From Micromonospora sediminimaris (lineage in GTDB: Bacteria > Actinomycetota > Actinomycetes > Mycobacteriales > Micromonosporaceae), in NCBI GenBank assembly GCA_900112325.1, contig FOLJ01000004.1:62001-126000 (forward strand): a DNA stretch of 64,000 bases, given 5' to 3'. Below are positions 52,757 to 61,943 of this stretch, in pieces (position 1 is the first letter of the stretch; each line of letters opens with the position of its first letter). Below the pieces are notes generated by a model that was not told where the DNA came from, did no database searches, and saw nothing but the letters and a program-made list of their open reading frames with translations. The position numbers and the translations under genes were made by a program.

Positions 52757-53175
52757 CGATCTCGAATCTGCTGACGAGCCTGCTCGATCAGGATCCCGGC
52801 CTCGCCGAGCCGATCAAGGATGGCACTGCGCTCGCAGCCAGCCTCGCGGCCGTCTCGGTGGCGATCTTCATCGTGCTGCCCACGTTCCACGGCATCATCC
52901 GGATGCGGGGTGCGCCTGGATTTTCCGAGTACGCCGCTGCCCGACGGGTGCTGCGTGGGCTGCACGCTCTGGCGTTCGCCAGCGCACTCTTCTCGGCCGC
53001 TGTCGTGGTCGGGATCGTGGGTCGACACTTCCCCTGCCGGCTGGTGCTCTACGCCCAGGAAGGCTTGACGGTCGTCGCCACCCTGCTCTTCTTCGTGGCG
53101 ATCTACGTGGTGTGGCGCTCCTCGGTGCACACCTTCGCCGAAGAGTATGCCGGGCGCGGCCGGAGCGACCGATGA
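52753..53175 (+). CDS. Small membrane protein of the RuBisCO-like operon
   Basis: 140 residues with three predicted helices (LAASLAAVSVAIFIVLPTFHGII, LHALAFASALFSAAVVVGIVG, LTVVATLLFFVAIYVVW) and a short basic tail. Family not recognised. GTG start overlaps the RuBisCO-like stop by 4 bases, and its own stop overlaps the next start, so the three products are made in step. Confidence 0.78.
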   Translation: MTISNLLTSLLDQDPGLAEPIKDGTALAASLAAVSVAIFIVLPTFHGIIRMRGAPGFSEYAAARRVLRGLHALAFASALFSAAVVVGIVGRHFPCRLVLYAQEGLTVVATLLFFVAIYVVWRSSVHTFAEEYAGRGRSDR

Positions 53176-54410
53176 CCGAGCCGCAGGGGCGGTACGCAGC
53201 CGGAATGCACCGCAGTATCCCGGCGTTGGAGGCGCTCCTGGCGGCCCGACGTGGGGTGCTACGGGTGCGTTACTCCCATCAGCCCAACGCGCTCGCCAGC
53301 CTCGCGGTCCTTTCCGCGTGTGCCGCGGCGGCGCTGACCGGCCTCCGCCGCCAAGATCCGGTGAAGTGCCTGGTGACCTGGATGTCCGTCGACTACGACG
53401 GGGCGGACGACGAACAACTGCTGCGGGTACGGTTGCCCCGCTGCCGCCCCGGCCTCAGCACCCGGATGTCGCCAGTGCTGAACCGGCGTCGGATGGGCAA
53501 ACGGCTTGCGGCGAGCATTCCGGCCGGGGCGATGAGGTTCCGCTTGGCCGAGGTGGAGCAGGAGGCCGTCCATAGCGCGCTCGCGCTGCGGCACCATCTG
53601 GCCAGGCAAGGTTGGGCGGTGACCGGCCGGCGCACGTGTCGCAGCAGGGTCGCCGAGGGGTTCGCGGCGTTGCGGCATCTACTCGGTAGCCGGGCTCGGC
53701 TGCCCGACGCCCTTGCCGAACACAACGCGTGGATGATTCGGCAGATCTTCGGGGTTGACGTGTCGGTGGCGAGTGGCGTTGAGACGCTGCTCAACCAGGC
53801 GCAGGCACGCCAGCGGATGCTGAGCTTCATCGCACTGGCCCGCCCCGACCTCGTGCGGGAAGGCATCTGGCGGGTCTGTTCGAGATGCCACGTCCGCACC
53901 CGCGTGCGGTGCCGCTTCGAGGCGTCGGGTGCGGAGATCGACGCCGCCGAGTGCGCCGGATGCGGGCAGGCGACGGCGGGAGCCGCGCTCGACCTGTCAG
54001 CGGTCGTCGATTCGAGCGCCGGCCCGTGCCCCGAATTCATCGTCCCGGTGCGACTGGACGATCTGCTGGAACGACTTGTGGAGCCCGACTTCGGGCTGGC
54101 TGCCCATTATCCAGGCTCCGTACCGCATCTGACGGGTTCGCGGTCGATTCTGGTGGCGCTGCTGAAAAGTGAGCTGCGTGGTTATCCGGAGCCACCGCCG
54201 GACTGGTGTCCGACGCACTTGGATCTGGCCGCCCTCACCGATATGCTCCTGCCGGGCCCGATTCCGGAGCGCTCCGCGAACAGCGCCGGCATGACGGCTT
54301 CTCAGGTGCTTTACCGGTCATCGGCACTGGTGGCCTGGAGTGTGCTCGCTGGTTTTACCAGGCCAGCCGGGGTTGATCATTCGACGCAAAGAGCAGGGAG
54401 TGTCAGGTGA
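53172..54410 (+). CDS. Unrecognised zinc-ribbon protein of the RuBisCO-like operon
   Basis: 412 residues, no family recognised. A treble of features: VLRVRYSHQPN (His36-Asn39) after a predicted strand near the N-terminus, reminiscent of HIGH-like nucleotide-binding turns or of BshC-type enzymes; a CxxC...CxxC zinc ribbon (Cys236, Cys239, Cys261, Cys264); and PHLTGSRSILVALLKSEL in the C-terminal third. Basic middle region (RRRMGKRLAAS). An ATP-dependent ligase-like enzyme is one guess, held weakly. ATG and stop both overlap neighbours by 4 bases. Confidence 0.75.
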   Translation: MTEPQGRYAAGMHRSIPALEALLAARRGVLRVRYSHQPNALASLAVLSACAAAALTGLRRQDPVKCLVTWMSVDYDGADDEQLLRVRLPRCRPGLSTRMSPVLNRRRMGKRLAASIPAGAMRFRLAEVEQEAVHSALALRHHLARQGWAVTGRRTCRSRVAEGFAALRHLLGSRARLPDALAEHNAWMIRQIFGVDVSVASGVETLLNQAQARQRMLSFIALARPDLVREGIWRVCSRCHVRTRVRCRFEASGAEIDAAECAGCGQATAGAALDLSAVVDSSAGPCPEFIVPVRLDDLLERLVEPDFGLAAHYPGSVPHLTGSRSILVALLKSELRGYPEPPPDWCPTHLDLAALTDMLLPGPIPERSANSAGMTASQVLYRSSALVAWSVLAGFTRPAGVDHSTQRAGSVR

Positions 54411-54919
54411 CCGATGACGGGCTGGTCCAGCGGGCTGTGAAACTGTTGCGGAGCAACCGATACTTCACCCTCGCGACCTGCGCGGACGGCGTGCCATGGG
54501 CAGCTCCGATCAACTACGTCCTCGGGCCGGGACCGGTCTTGCATTTCTATTCCACGCCGACCGCTCGGCACTCGCGTCACATCGCGGCGATGCCGACCGT
54601 CGCCGGTGCGGTGTTCGACTCCACGGCGGTCGGCGACGACGTGGACGGCATGCAGTTCGTGGCCCGGTGCGCCGAGGTGACCGCGTCAGAGTTGGCGGAC
54701 GTGTCCGAGCACTATTTCAGGACGAACTTCACCGATCCCGAGGAACGGGACTGGTGGTATCGCCCGCCGGAGGCGTTCCATGGCGACGGCACGTGGCGCT
54801 TCTATCGCCTCGACCTGACCGAGGTCTACCTGATCGATCTCGAAGCCTTTGTGGAAACCCAGGTCGACACCCGGGTTCAGGTCGACCTCGACCGTCTGCG
54901 GCGGTCGCTGGGAGCCTGA
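54407..54919 (+). CDS. Pyridoxamine 5'-phosphate oxidase-family flavoprotein
   Basis: 170 residues with an FMN-binding split barrel: RYFTLATCADGVPWAAPINYVLGPGPVLHFYSTPTARHSRHIA is the classic start. The family binds FMN, F420 or heme and includes reductases and oxidases; the specific reaction is unknown. GTG at 54407 overlaps the upstream stop and has GGGAG about 8 bases before it. Fourth gene of the coupled set. Confidence 0.88.
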   Translation: MTDDGLVQRAVKLLRSNRYFTLATCADGVPWAAPINYVLGPGPVLHFYSTPTARHSRHIAAMPTVAGAVFDSTAVGDDVDGMQFVARCAEVTASELADVSEHYFRTNFTDPEERDWWYRPPEAFHGDGTWRFYRLDLTEVYLIDLEAFVETQVDTRVQVDLDRLRRSLGA

Positions 54920-54945
54920 GCCGCCCTGATCGAGTGGAGGTGCGG

Positions 54946-55431
54946 ATGTACGGCATCGATCTCTCGGATCGGCGTCGATCCTCGTCCGTCGCAGCAGTGC
55001 AGTGCCGGACCCAACCCTGGGTGGAGGATCCGGCGACGGGCGGCAGTTTCATGCTGCTGCACGTCGACCGGCTGTCGGGGCTCTGGGTGGTGCGTAGCCG
55101 ATTCGCTGCGGGGACGGTGGTGCCGCAACATCTGCACAGCGGGTCGGTCAGCGCGGTGACCCTTGCCGGCCAGTGGGGCTATCCGGAACTCGACGTCCGG
55201 TGCGGGGTCGGCGACTATCTGGTGGAGGAAGCGGGGACGGTGCATTCCCTGGCCGTGCACGGGACAGAACCAGCGGACGTCATCTTCTCCATCCTCGGCT
55301 CCATCACGTACTTCCATCCGGACGGCACCGTCGATCGGATCGAGGATTGGCGCAGCGTGCTGGACGACTACGAAGCGGGTTGCGCCGAGCAACGACGGCG
55401 CCCGAAGGTCATCGGCTCCAGCCTTGACTGA
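54946..55431 (+). CDS. Cupin of the dihydroxyacetophenone dioxygenase type
   Basis: 161 residues, single cupin: FMLLHVDRLSGLWVVRSRFAAGTVVPQHLHSGSVSAVTLAG and GDYLVEEAGTVHSLAVHG. Metal ligands His-x-His (QHLHSG), Glu and His (TVHSL) are present. Relatives cleave C-C bonds of small ketones with O2 at a mononuclear iron. Starts 27 bases after the PPOX gene behind GGAGG (54936-54940), so likely the fifth gene of the operon. Confidence 0.83.
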   Translation: MYGIDLSDRRRSSSVAAVQCRTQPWVEDPATGGSFMLLHVDRLSGLWVVRSRFAAGTVVPQHLHSGSVSAVTLAGQWGYPELDVRCGVGDYLVEEAGTVHSLAVHGTEPADVIFSILGSITYFHPDGTVDRIEDWRSVLDDYEAGCAEQRRRPKVIGSSLD

Positions 55432-55461
55432 TCTCCTGACGCGGGTCGCCGTGCACCCGAC

Positions 55462-56031
55462 CTAGGTTGTCGGTTGCGCGGCGGCGAATCGCTGCCCGGT
55501 GATCTGTAGGAGAGGGTTCCGGCGATTGACGTCCAGGACGAGGTCCTGGGAAAAGCAGGTGCTGTCCGCCCATGCCGATCTCACCCGCGTCACCAGCACG
55601 TCGTGGTCACCCAGGTCGTCAAGCACCTTCAGGACATCGCAGAGCAGCACGGCGATGCAGTTGGCGACGCCAGCTGGATAGTCGGGCTCGGTCAACAACG
55701 GAGTGAGCCCGGCTGCGGAGAACTTGTCCGATTGCGGTGGCAGCGGGCGGCCGGTGTAGCGGTGACCGGCCACCATCACCGCCGGCACCTGGTCACTGGT
55801 GGCGAGGCTGATGCTCAGCCGCCGGTGCCGAAGGATGTTGTCGCGGGTTTCCCATTCCGGCCACAGCGCCACCGTCACCAGAGTCGGACTTGAGCTGATC
55901 GCGGTGACATTTGTCGCGGCACAGAGATGGGGCGTGCCGTCGCAACGCGTCGAACCGATGAAGTAGACCGGTCGGGGCCCGAGCAACCGGTGGCAGGAAT
56001 CCAGCAGTGCGGGGTGAAGTCGGCGCAACAT
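55462..56031 (-). CDS. Flavin reductase-like protein
   Basis: 189 residues of the flavin reductase split barrel: PRPVYFIGSTRCDGTPHLCAATNVTAISSSPTLVTVALWPEWETRDNILRHRRLSISLATSDQVPA in pieces. Family members supply reduced flavin to partner oxygenases or act as flavin-dependent reductases. Opposite strand to the RuBisCO-like operon and convergent with the cupin gene (30-base gap); divergent from the GNAT gene. Confidence 0.87.
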   Translation of the reverse strand: MLRRLHPALLDSCHRLLGPRPVYFIGSTRCDGTPHLCAATNVTAISSSPTLVTVALWPEWETRDNILRHRRLSISLATSDQVPAVMVAGHRYTGRPLPPQSDKFSAAGLTPLLTEPDYPAGVANCIAVLLCDVLKVLDDLGDHDVLVTRVRSAWADSTCFSQDLVLDVNRRNPLLQITGQRFAAAQPTT

Positions 56032-56128
56032 CTCCGCAGACTACGTACCGGTGCACGGCGGTCCGGTATGCGACTCAGGATCGCGCCACCGGGCATAGAA
56101 TAATGACGCCCATCACAGTCGAGTTGGG

Positions 56129-57127
56129 GTGACCGGCATGGACGTGCTGGATGCGATCGTCGAGCAGCACCGGCGTCGGTCCAGGCTGGACGAGCGGTTA
56201 CCAAGCCTCGACCGGGCGAAGGTGGCCGCCCTGCTGGCGTCGGCCGCAACGCCGACGACGTCGGCCGTCCGCGCCATTTGTGACGCGGACGGGGTGATCG
56301 CGCTGGCGTGGCCGGCGGTCGAGCACTACGACCCGGACAGCGACAAACTCGCCTACTACGAGCGTGACACCGGCACCACTTTCGGATTGACCATCCGGCA
56401 GACCGGTGGCCCGTGCCTTGCCGCGCTCAACGCCCTGCTGACGCAGATCGAGCAGGACTGGCGGGCGGCCGGGGCGACCGGGGCCAATCTGGTCTGGCCA
56501 TGTCGCGAGATGAGCATTGACCAGCCTCTTGCGGCGCACGGCTTCGCCAAGGACGCCTGCATCGCCGTCAAGCCGATGGCGGAGCCGCGCCCGGCGGCCA
56601 CCGGCCGCAGGCGATCGCTGAGCGCCCGGCTCGCGGTGCCCGACGATGAGCCGATGCTGCTCCGCCTCCAAGAGGCTGTTCTCGCAGCGCACATACCGGA
56701 CAGCCCGTTCGCTCGACGGGTCCCGGCGGTCCGCGCCCGCTTTCATGATCGGCTGGCAGAGATGTGGGCCGGCCGGACACCGGCCGATGGGGCACCGCTC
56801 GTGGTGGTGGCGGAGGACCAGGGGCAGATCGTCGGCATGTCGGAGTGTTTCGTCAGACGGCACGACATCGCACTGGACATGCTGCTGCCGGATGGCTTAT
56901 ACGGCTACGTGAACACCTTCGGTGTGCTGCCGGAGCGGCGGGGCGGCGGGGCGGGCCGCTTCCTCGCCGACGCCGTCGAACGTGCACTGTCCCACTTTGA
57001 CGTACGCGGCATCTACCTCTACTACAGCTACTACAACACAGCAGCGATGGCGTTCTGGTCGAAGGTGGGCTATTCGCCGCTGTGGCGTACCTACCAGTGT
57101 CGTCGACTGATCCCTTCCGCGAGATGA
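56129..57127 (+). CDS. Tandem GNAT acetyltransferase
   Basis: About 330 residues. The N-terminal half (1-155) is a degraded GNAT-like domain; the C-terminal half (about 165-325) is a normal one, with VVVAEDQGQIVGMSECFVRR, YVNTFGVLPERRGGGAGRFLADAVERAL (acetyl-CoA loop) and YSYYNTAAMAFWSKVGYSPLW. Architecture resembles mycothiol synthase-like double GNATs, though it is not MshD by any signature I can see. GTG at 56129 or ATG at 56138. Probably part of the RuBisCO-like island by position only. Confidence 0.82.
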   Translation: MTGMDVLDAIVEQHRRRSRLDERLPSLDRAKVAALLASAATPTTSAVRAICDADGVIALAWPAVEHYDPDSDKLAYYERDTGTTFGLTIRQTGGPCLAALNALLTQIEQDWRAAGATGANLVWPCREMSIDQPLAAHGFAKDACIAVKPMAEPRPAATGRRRSLSARLAVPDDEPMLLRLQEAVLAAHIPDSPFARRVPAVRARFHDRLAEMWAGRTPADGAPLVVVAEDQGQIVGMSECFVRRHDIALDMLLPDGLYGYVNTFGVLPERRGGGAGRFLADAVERALSHFDVRGIYLYYSYYNTAAMAFWSKVGYSPLWRTYQCRRLIPSAR

Positions 57128-57140
57128 GGCACGACGCCAC

Positions 57141-57455
57141 TCAGTGACAACCCGGTGCGGCGAGGCCGCGGCTGCGGACGCCGGTCACAGCCCTGGTCCT
57201 GTCCTGGGCGGCCGGTCCAGGCGGGGGCAGGTTGACCGGCGGCCGAAGGCCGGCGAGTCGGACGTAGAGCTCGCGTTTGGCGGTGGCGTTGCCGCGCCGG
57301 TCGATGACGTACCCGGTCAACCAGATCCAGCCGTCGTAGGCGTGCCGGTCGCTGACCGAGACGACCCGCAGGGTCAGTGCCCGACCTCCCGCGAACTGCA
57401 CCGAGGCGCGACCGTCGATCCGGAGCAGGTCGCCGGGGGTCGGGCGGGCGGTCAC
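57141..57455 (-). CDS. Conserved hypothetical small protein
   Basis: 104 residues of beta-rich sequence (GDLLRIDGRASVQFAGGRALTLRVVSVSDRHAYDGWIWLTGYVID in pieces), common in Micromonosporaceae beside DivIVA-like and GntR-like genes; function unknown. GTG start overlaps the DivIVA-domain gene stop (GTGA). Confidence 0.72.
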   Translation of the reverse strand: MTARPTPGDLLRIDGRASVQFAGGRALTLRVVSVSDRHAYDGWIWLTGYVIDRRGNATAKRELYVRLAGLRPPVNLPPPGPAAQDRTRAVTGVRSRGLAAPGCH

Positions 57456-57730
57456 CAGCGGCCCTGGTTCGGTGGTCGGCAGTGCCGGGCGTGCATGGAC
57501 TGCCAGTCGCGCAGGGCCCGCTTGAGCCTCTCGTTCTCCTGGGCGACCGTACGGAACTGCCGGTGCAGGTCGGCCAGCTCGTCGGCGACCGTGGCCTGGA
57601 ACTCGCGTACCTGATCAGCGTCGACCCCACGGCGGCGCGGGGCGAACGTGCGGGTGCGTACCTCGTGCGGGGTCAACCGGATCGGGTGACCGGTCCCGTA
57701 GGGCTGGCCACCTCGATACACCTGGGCCAC
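57452..57730 (-). CDS. Small DivIVA-domain protein
   Basis: 92 residues. PIRLTPHEVRTRTFAPRRRGVDADQVREFQATVADELADLHRQF is the DivIVA N-terminal membrane-binding and coiled-coil start; a short coiled coil follows (ENERLKRALRDWQ). Lacks the long C-terminus of cell-pole DivIVA/Wag31. GTG at 57730 has AAAGGA 6-7 bases upstream. Confidence 0.83.
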   Translation of the reverse strand: MAQVYRGGQPYGTGHPIRLTPHEVRTRTFAPRRRGVDADQVREFQATVADELADLHRQFRTVAQENERLKRALRDWQSMHARHCRPPNQGRW

Positions 57731-58044
57731 GACGGTCCTTTCCGGGGCAGGCGGGAGCGCGGAGGGTCGGTGCGGTGGTGCGTGGAAGGGCGGGCCGTGC
57801 GTGGCCGGCGTCCGCACGGCCCGCCCGCTCGGCCGCCGCAGCCCCATTCGGCGGTACGACGACAGAGCAGCTCACTGGGTCGGGACGGGCACGCACACCC
57901 GCCCCGACCAGGGGGATGAGCCGAACTCGTTGCCACGCGAGGACCGGCTCGGCATCAACATAACCAGGGAACATAGGGAAGTCAAAGGACATTGTGTAGG
58001 TGTTTGAGTTGTGATCGAATTCGGGTTGCCACGCGAGGAGTGCC
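57731..58044. other. Divergent intergenic region, 314 bases
   Basis: Separates the DivIVA-domain and GntR-like genes. The left two-thirds has no recognisable gene. The right third is unusually AT-rich (57955-58020) and includes two AACATA copies 13 bases apart (57957, 57970), suitable for a promoter of the GntR-like gene. It also holds a duplicated leader sequence (57929-58039). Confidence 0.6.
57929..58039 (+). repeat. 15-bp direct repeat pair at the GntR-like gene leader
   Basis: GTTGCCACGCGAGGA occurs at 57929-57943 and 58025-58039, 96 bases apart, with similar flanks (CGAACTCG and CGAATTCGG). The second copy contains the GntR-like gene's ribosome site; the first is followed by no start codon. 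Confidence 0.7.
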
Positions 58045-58284
58045 ATGCCCGAATCAGCCGAGTACCTCCGCATTGCCGCAGACGTGATCGCCGACGTCAG
58101 GTCCGGCAAGCTCAAACCGGGCGATCGGCTGCCGTCGCTCGCGCAGACCCGTGCCGACTACGGCGTCAGCTACGGCACCGTGCAGATGGCCTACGTCCGA
58201 CTCGAAGCCCTGCGGGTGATCCGGCGGCAGCAGGGCAAGGGTGTCTTCGTGACCGATCCGAAGACCTGGATGCGGGAGCCGTAG
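58045..58284 (+). CDS. Stand-alone GntR-type DNA-binding domain
   Basis: 79 residues comprising only the GntR winged helix: YLRIAADVIADVRSGKLKPGDRLPSLAQTRADYGVSYGTVQMAYVRLEALRVI. No effector domain, as in many small actinobacterial regulators of mobile or Pgl-adjacent regions. GAGGAG (58035-58040) sets the ATG. pglX begins 71 bases downstream with its own promoter. Confidence 0.87.
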   Translation: MPESAEYLRIAADVIADVRSGKLKPGDRLPSLAQTRADYGVSYGTVQMAYVRLEALRVIRRQQGKGVFVTDPKTWMREP

Positions 58285-58343
58285 GTAGCGGCTCGGCGAC
58301 GGAAACGGCCCTTACGGGTGCCCCGTCCCGTGAGCGGGACGAC

Positions 58344-58349
58344 TAGAGT
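58344..58349 (+). promoter_or_regulatory. -10 box of pglX, probably leaderless
   Basis: TAGAGT ends 6 bases before the GTG start of pglX; no ribosome site lies between. Spacing is identical to that at pglW. Confidence 0.5.
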
Positions 58350-58355
58350 CGTCGC

Positions 58356-61300
58356 GTGGTCGACCGGAAGCTGCTCTTGTCGGACTTGCAGAAGCAGGTC
58401 AAGAACCTGGAGAAGGACCTGCGGGAGCAGGCCGAGACGGTCGAGGAGGTGCGCTCCCGGCTGCGTGGCGAATACGACCACGCGTTCAAGGTCGGGCGTA
58501 CCGCCGCCACCTGGACAGCCTGGCGCGACGAGCGAGTCACGCAGGTCGCGGTCGCCTGGGTGCTCGGCACCGTCTTCGTCCGCTTCTGCGAGGACAACGG
58601 CCTGCTGCCCGACCCCTACCTCGCCGGGCCGGGGGACCGCCTGGTGCTGGCCGAGGAAGCCGAGGCCCAGTTCTTCCGCGACCGGCCGGAGGAAACCCTG
58701 CGCGGCTGGATGGAACAGGGCTTCGACGCCATCGCCAGCACCCAGGCCGGCAAGTCGCTCTTCGACAAGCGGCACAACCCGCTCTACCAGATCCCGCTCT
58801 CCCACGACGAGGCGAAGAACCTGATCGCCTTCTGGCGTCGACGCGGCGAAGCAGGCACCCTGCTGCACGACTTCACCGACCCGGAGTGGGACACCCGCTT
58901 CCTCGGCGACCTCTACCAGGACCTCTCCGAAGCCGCCCGCAAGACGTACGCCCTGCTCCAGACGCCGGAGTTCGTCGAGGAGTTCATCCTCGACCTGACG
59001 CTCACCCCGGCGATCGAAGAGTTCGGCCACGACGTGGTCAAGATGATCGATCCCACCTGCGGCTCCGGCCACTTCGTCCTCGGCGCGTTCCACCGGCTGC
59101 TGAAGGAGTGGGAGCAACACGCCCCCAACCGAGACCCCCACGAGCGGGTACGCCTCGCCCTCGACGCCGTCCACGGCGTAGACATCAACCCCTTCGCCGT
59201 AGCCATCGCCCGCTTCCGCCTCCTGGCAGCCGCCCTCCGCGCCAGCAACCTTAAAACCCTTGCTGACTCGGCTGGCTACACCTTCCCGATGCACCTCGCC
59301 GTCGGCGACTCGCTGCTCAAGCGCCGCCAGGACACACTGCCCGGCATCGATGCGGAGGCGGACGCGATGGTGGAGTTCACCTACGCGACCGAGAATTTAC
59401 GCGAACATCCCGGCATACTCAGCCCCGGCACCTACCACGTCGTGGTGGGCAACCCGCCCTACATCACCGTCAAGGACAAGGTTCTCAACGACGCCTACCG
59501 CGAGATGTACCCGGCCTGCTCAGGCAAGTACGCCCTATCAGTGCCCTTCGCGCAGCGCTTCTTCCAGCTGGCCAAGCCCGGCGACGGCGATGGCAAGGGT
59601 GCCGGGCACGTCGGCCAAATCACCGCCAACTCGTTTATGAAGCGCGAGTTCGGCAAAAAGATGATCTCGAAACTGTTCGCGGTCGAGGTCAACCTGACCC
59701 ACGTCATCGATACCTCGGGTGCCTACATCCCCGGCCACGGCACCCCGACTGTCATACTGATCGGCCGAAACGCCAACCGTGGCCGCGCTGGCACGATCCG
59801 CACGGTGATGGGTATTCGTGGTGAGCCAAGCACGCCTGTTGATCCGAGCCGAGGTGTGGTGTGGCAGGCCATCGTGTCACAGATTAACCGGCCTGGTTTG
59901 CAGACCGAGTGGATTAGCACCGCCGATACATCCCGGGCAAACCTTGCTTCTCACCCTTGGAGTCTATCGGGAGGCGGTGCAGACGAGGTCATGAATCTAC
60001 TGGCTGCGGCACCGAGTTCACTCTCGCAAGCAGGTGCTGACATCGGAATGACGACTCTAACTCTGGAGGACGAGGCGTTTCTGGTGCCGAAGGATGCTGT
60101 CCGGCGGCTGGGAGTCGGCGTCGACGTCACGCCATTGATAAATGGCGACGAGGTGCGAGATTACCTCTTGGCGGCGCCTTTCTCAACCGTGATGCCATAT
60201 GAGATTGACGGGTCTCAGCGAGGACTTCTTCCTGCAACCCTTCGTTATCTATGGAACATGCGCACGAACCTAGCGCGGCGGCTCTATTTCGGAAAGGTGC
60301 CGAGCGAGCGAGGACTTCGTTGGTATGACCTCGGGATGTACTTCGCCGGGCGACATCGGACGCCGTTGTCGATTACGTTTGCGTTTGTGGCGACGCACAA
60401 CCATTTTGTGCTGGATCGGGGCGGGAAGGTTTTCAAGCAGTCGGCACCGGTGATCAAATTGGGAGAGGGGGCGTCGGAGGACGAACACCTGCGGCTGCTC
60501 GGGGTGCTCAACAGTTCGACCGCCTGCTTCTGGCTCAAGCAGGTCAGCCACAACAAGGGCAGCACCGTCGATTCCCGAGGAGCTAGGCAGACGACGATCC
60601 CCTGGGAGGACTTCTACGAGTTCACAGGTACCAAGTTGCAGGAGTTTCCGCTGCCTTCGGCGTACCCGTTGGAACTTGCTCGGGAGATTGATGGGCTGGC
60701 GCAGCGGCTTGCCACGGTGAGTCCGGCGGCGGTGGCGGGGTCTGGGGTGCCGACGCGGGAGCGGCTGGATGCCGCCGCCTACGAGTGGCACGCCACCCGG
60801 GGGCAGATGATCTGCTTGCAGGAGGAGTTGGACTGGCAGGTCTACTCGCTCTACGGGCTGCTGGACGAGGACCTGACCGCGCCGGAGAGCGTCCGGCCGC
60901 CGATGCTGTCGCTGGGGCAGCGGGCGTTCGAGATCGTCCTCGCGCGGAAGATGCGTGACGAGGGGCTGGAGACGCAGTGGTTCGCGCGGCACGGCTCAAC
61001 ACCGATCAATGAGCTGCCGGCGGGCTGGTCGGACGAGTACAAGGCGATCGTGCAGCGGCGGATCGAGCTGATCGAGGGCAACCGCAACATCGGGCTGATC
61101 GAGCGGCCGGAATGCAAACGGCGGTGGGCCACCGAGGGCTGGGACAAGATGCAGGCCAAGGCGCTGCGGGACTGGCTGCTGGACCGGTGCGAGACGCGGG
61201 AGCTGTGGTATCACCACGTCGACGGCCTGGAGCAGCCGCGTCCGCTGACAACCGCCCAGCTCGCCGACGAGCTGCGTCGCGACCCCGACGTGCTCGCTGT

Positions 61301-61943
61301 CGCCGAGTTGTACGCGCCCGGTCAGGATCTCGGCAAGGTGATCGCCGACCTGGTCGCCGACGAGCACGTGCCGCACCTGGCGGCGCTGCGCTACAAGGAC
61401 TCCGGCCTGAGCAAGCGCGCCGACTGGGAGCAGGTGTGGGACCTGCAACGGGCCGAGGACGCGCTGCCCGACGAGGCGGCGAAGCGGGAGTTCCGCAAGC
61501 AGATCCCGGTGCCGCCGAAGTACACCTCGGCGGACTTCGCCAAGGCCAGCTACTGGAAGCATCGGGGCAAGCTCGACGTGCCCAAGGAACGTTTCGTGTC
61601 GTACCCGGCGGCCAGCCGCGACGGTGACCCGTCGCTGCTGGTCGGCTGGGCCGGCTGGGACCACCGCGAGCAGGCCCAGGCCCTCGCCACCCTGATCGTC
61701 GCCCGCGAGCAGGAGGACGGCTGGGCCACCGACCGGCTGCTTCCGCTGGTGGCGGGGCTGCGCGAGATCCTCCCCTGGGTACGCCAGTGGCACGGCGAGT
61801 TCGACGCGGAGTGGGGTTCTTCGCCGGCCGACATCTACGCCGGCTTCCTCGCCGAGACGACCAACCGCCTCCACCTCACCGACGAGGCGCTGACGTCGTG
61901 GCGCCCACCCAAGACCACCCGAGGCCGCAAGGCCAAGGTATGA
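58356..61943 (+). CDS. pglX: BREX-2 adenine-specific DNA methyltransferase PglX
   Basis: 1195 residues; methylates adenine in a non-palindromic site to mark DNA in BREX/Pgl. N-terminal coiled coil (about 5-35: [20 protein letters not shown]), then a class I N6-adenine methyltransferase with motif [17 protein letters not shown] (about 229) and motif IV NPPY (about 366). The target-recognition part (about residues 500-780, bases 59880-60700) is clearly less GC-rich than both flanks, as if exchanged. The stop overlaps the next gene (ATGA). Confidence 0.94.
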   Translation: MVDRKLLLSDLQKQVKNLEKDLREQAETVEEVRSRLRGEYDHAFKVGRTAATWTAWRDERVTQVAVAWVLGTVFVRFCEDNGLLPDPYLAGPGDRLVLAEEAEAQFFRDRPEETLRGWMEQGFDAIASTQAGKSLFDKRHNPLYQIPLSHDEAKNLIAFWRRRGEAGTLLHDFTDPEWDTRFLGDLYQDLSEAARKTYALLQTPEFVEEFILDLTLTPAIEEFGHDVVKMIDPTCGSGHFVLGAFHRLLKEWEQHAPNRDPHERVRLALDAVHGVDINPFAVAIARFRLLAAALRASNLKTLADSAGYTFPMHLAVGDSLLKRRQDTLPGIDAEADAMVEFTYATENLREHPGILSPGTYHVVVGNPPYITVKDKVLNDAYREMYPACSGKYALSVPFAQRFFQLAKPGDGDGKGAGHVGQITANSFMKREFGKKMISKLFAVEVNLTHVIDTSGAYIPGHGTPTVILIGRNANRGRAGTIRTVMGIRGEPSTPVDPSRGVVWQAIVSQINRPGLQTEWISTADTSRANLASHPWSLSGGGADEVMNLLAAAPSSLSQAGADIGMTTLTLEDEAFLVPKDAVRRLGVGVDVTPLINGDEVRDYLLAAPFSTVMPYEIDGSQRGLLPATLRYLWNMRTNLARRLYFGKVPSERGLRWYDLGMYFAGRHRTPLSITFAFVATHNHFVLDRGGKVFKQSAPVIKLGEGASEDEHLRLLGVLNSSTACFWLKQVSHNKGSTVDSRGARQTTIPWEDFYEFTGTKLQEFPLPSAYPLELAREIDGLAQRLATVSPAAVAGSGVPTRERLDAAAYEWHATRGQMICLQEELDWQVYSLYGLLDEDLTAPESVRPPMLSLGQRAFEIVLARKMRDEGLETQWFARHGSTPINELPAGWSDEYKAIVQRRIELIEGNRNIGLIERPECKRRWATEGWDKMQAKALRDWLLDRCETRELWYHHVDGLEQPRPLTTAQLADELRRDPDVLAVAELYAPGQDLGKVIADLVADEHVPHLAALRYKDSGLSKRADWEQVWDLQRAEDALPDEAAKREFRKQIPVPPKYTSADFAKASYWKHRGKLDVPKERFVSYPAASRDGDPSLLVGWAGWDHREQAQALATLIVAREQEDGWATDRLLPLVAGLREILPWVRQWHGEFDAEWGSSPADIYAGFLAETTNRLHLTDEALTSWRPPKTTRGRKAKV

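Noticed and set aside
56129-57127. Calling the double GNAT gene mycothiol synthase (mshD)
   Set aside because: The double-GNAT layout is similar, but the N-terminal half is degraded and I saw no MshD-specific motif; position in an accessory island also argues against a core gene.
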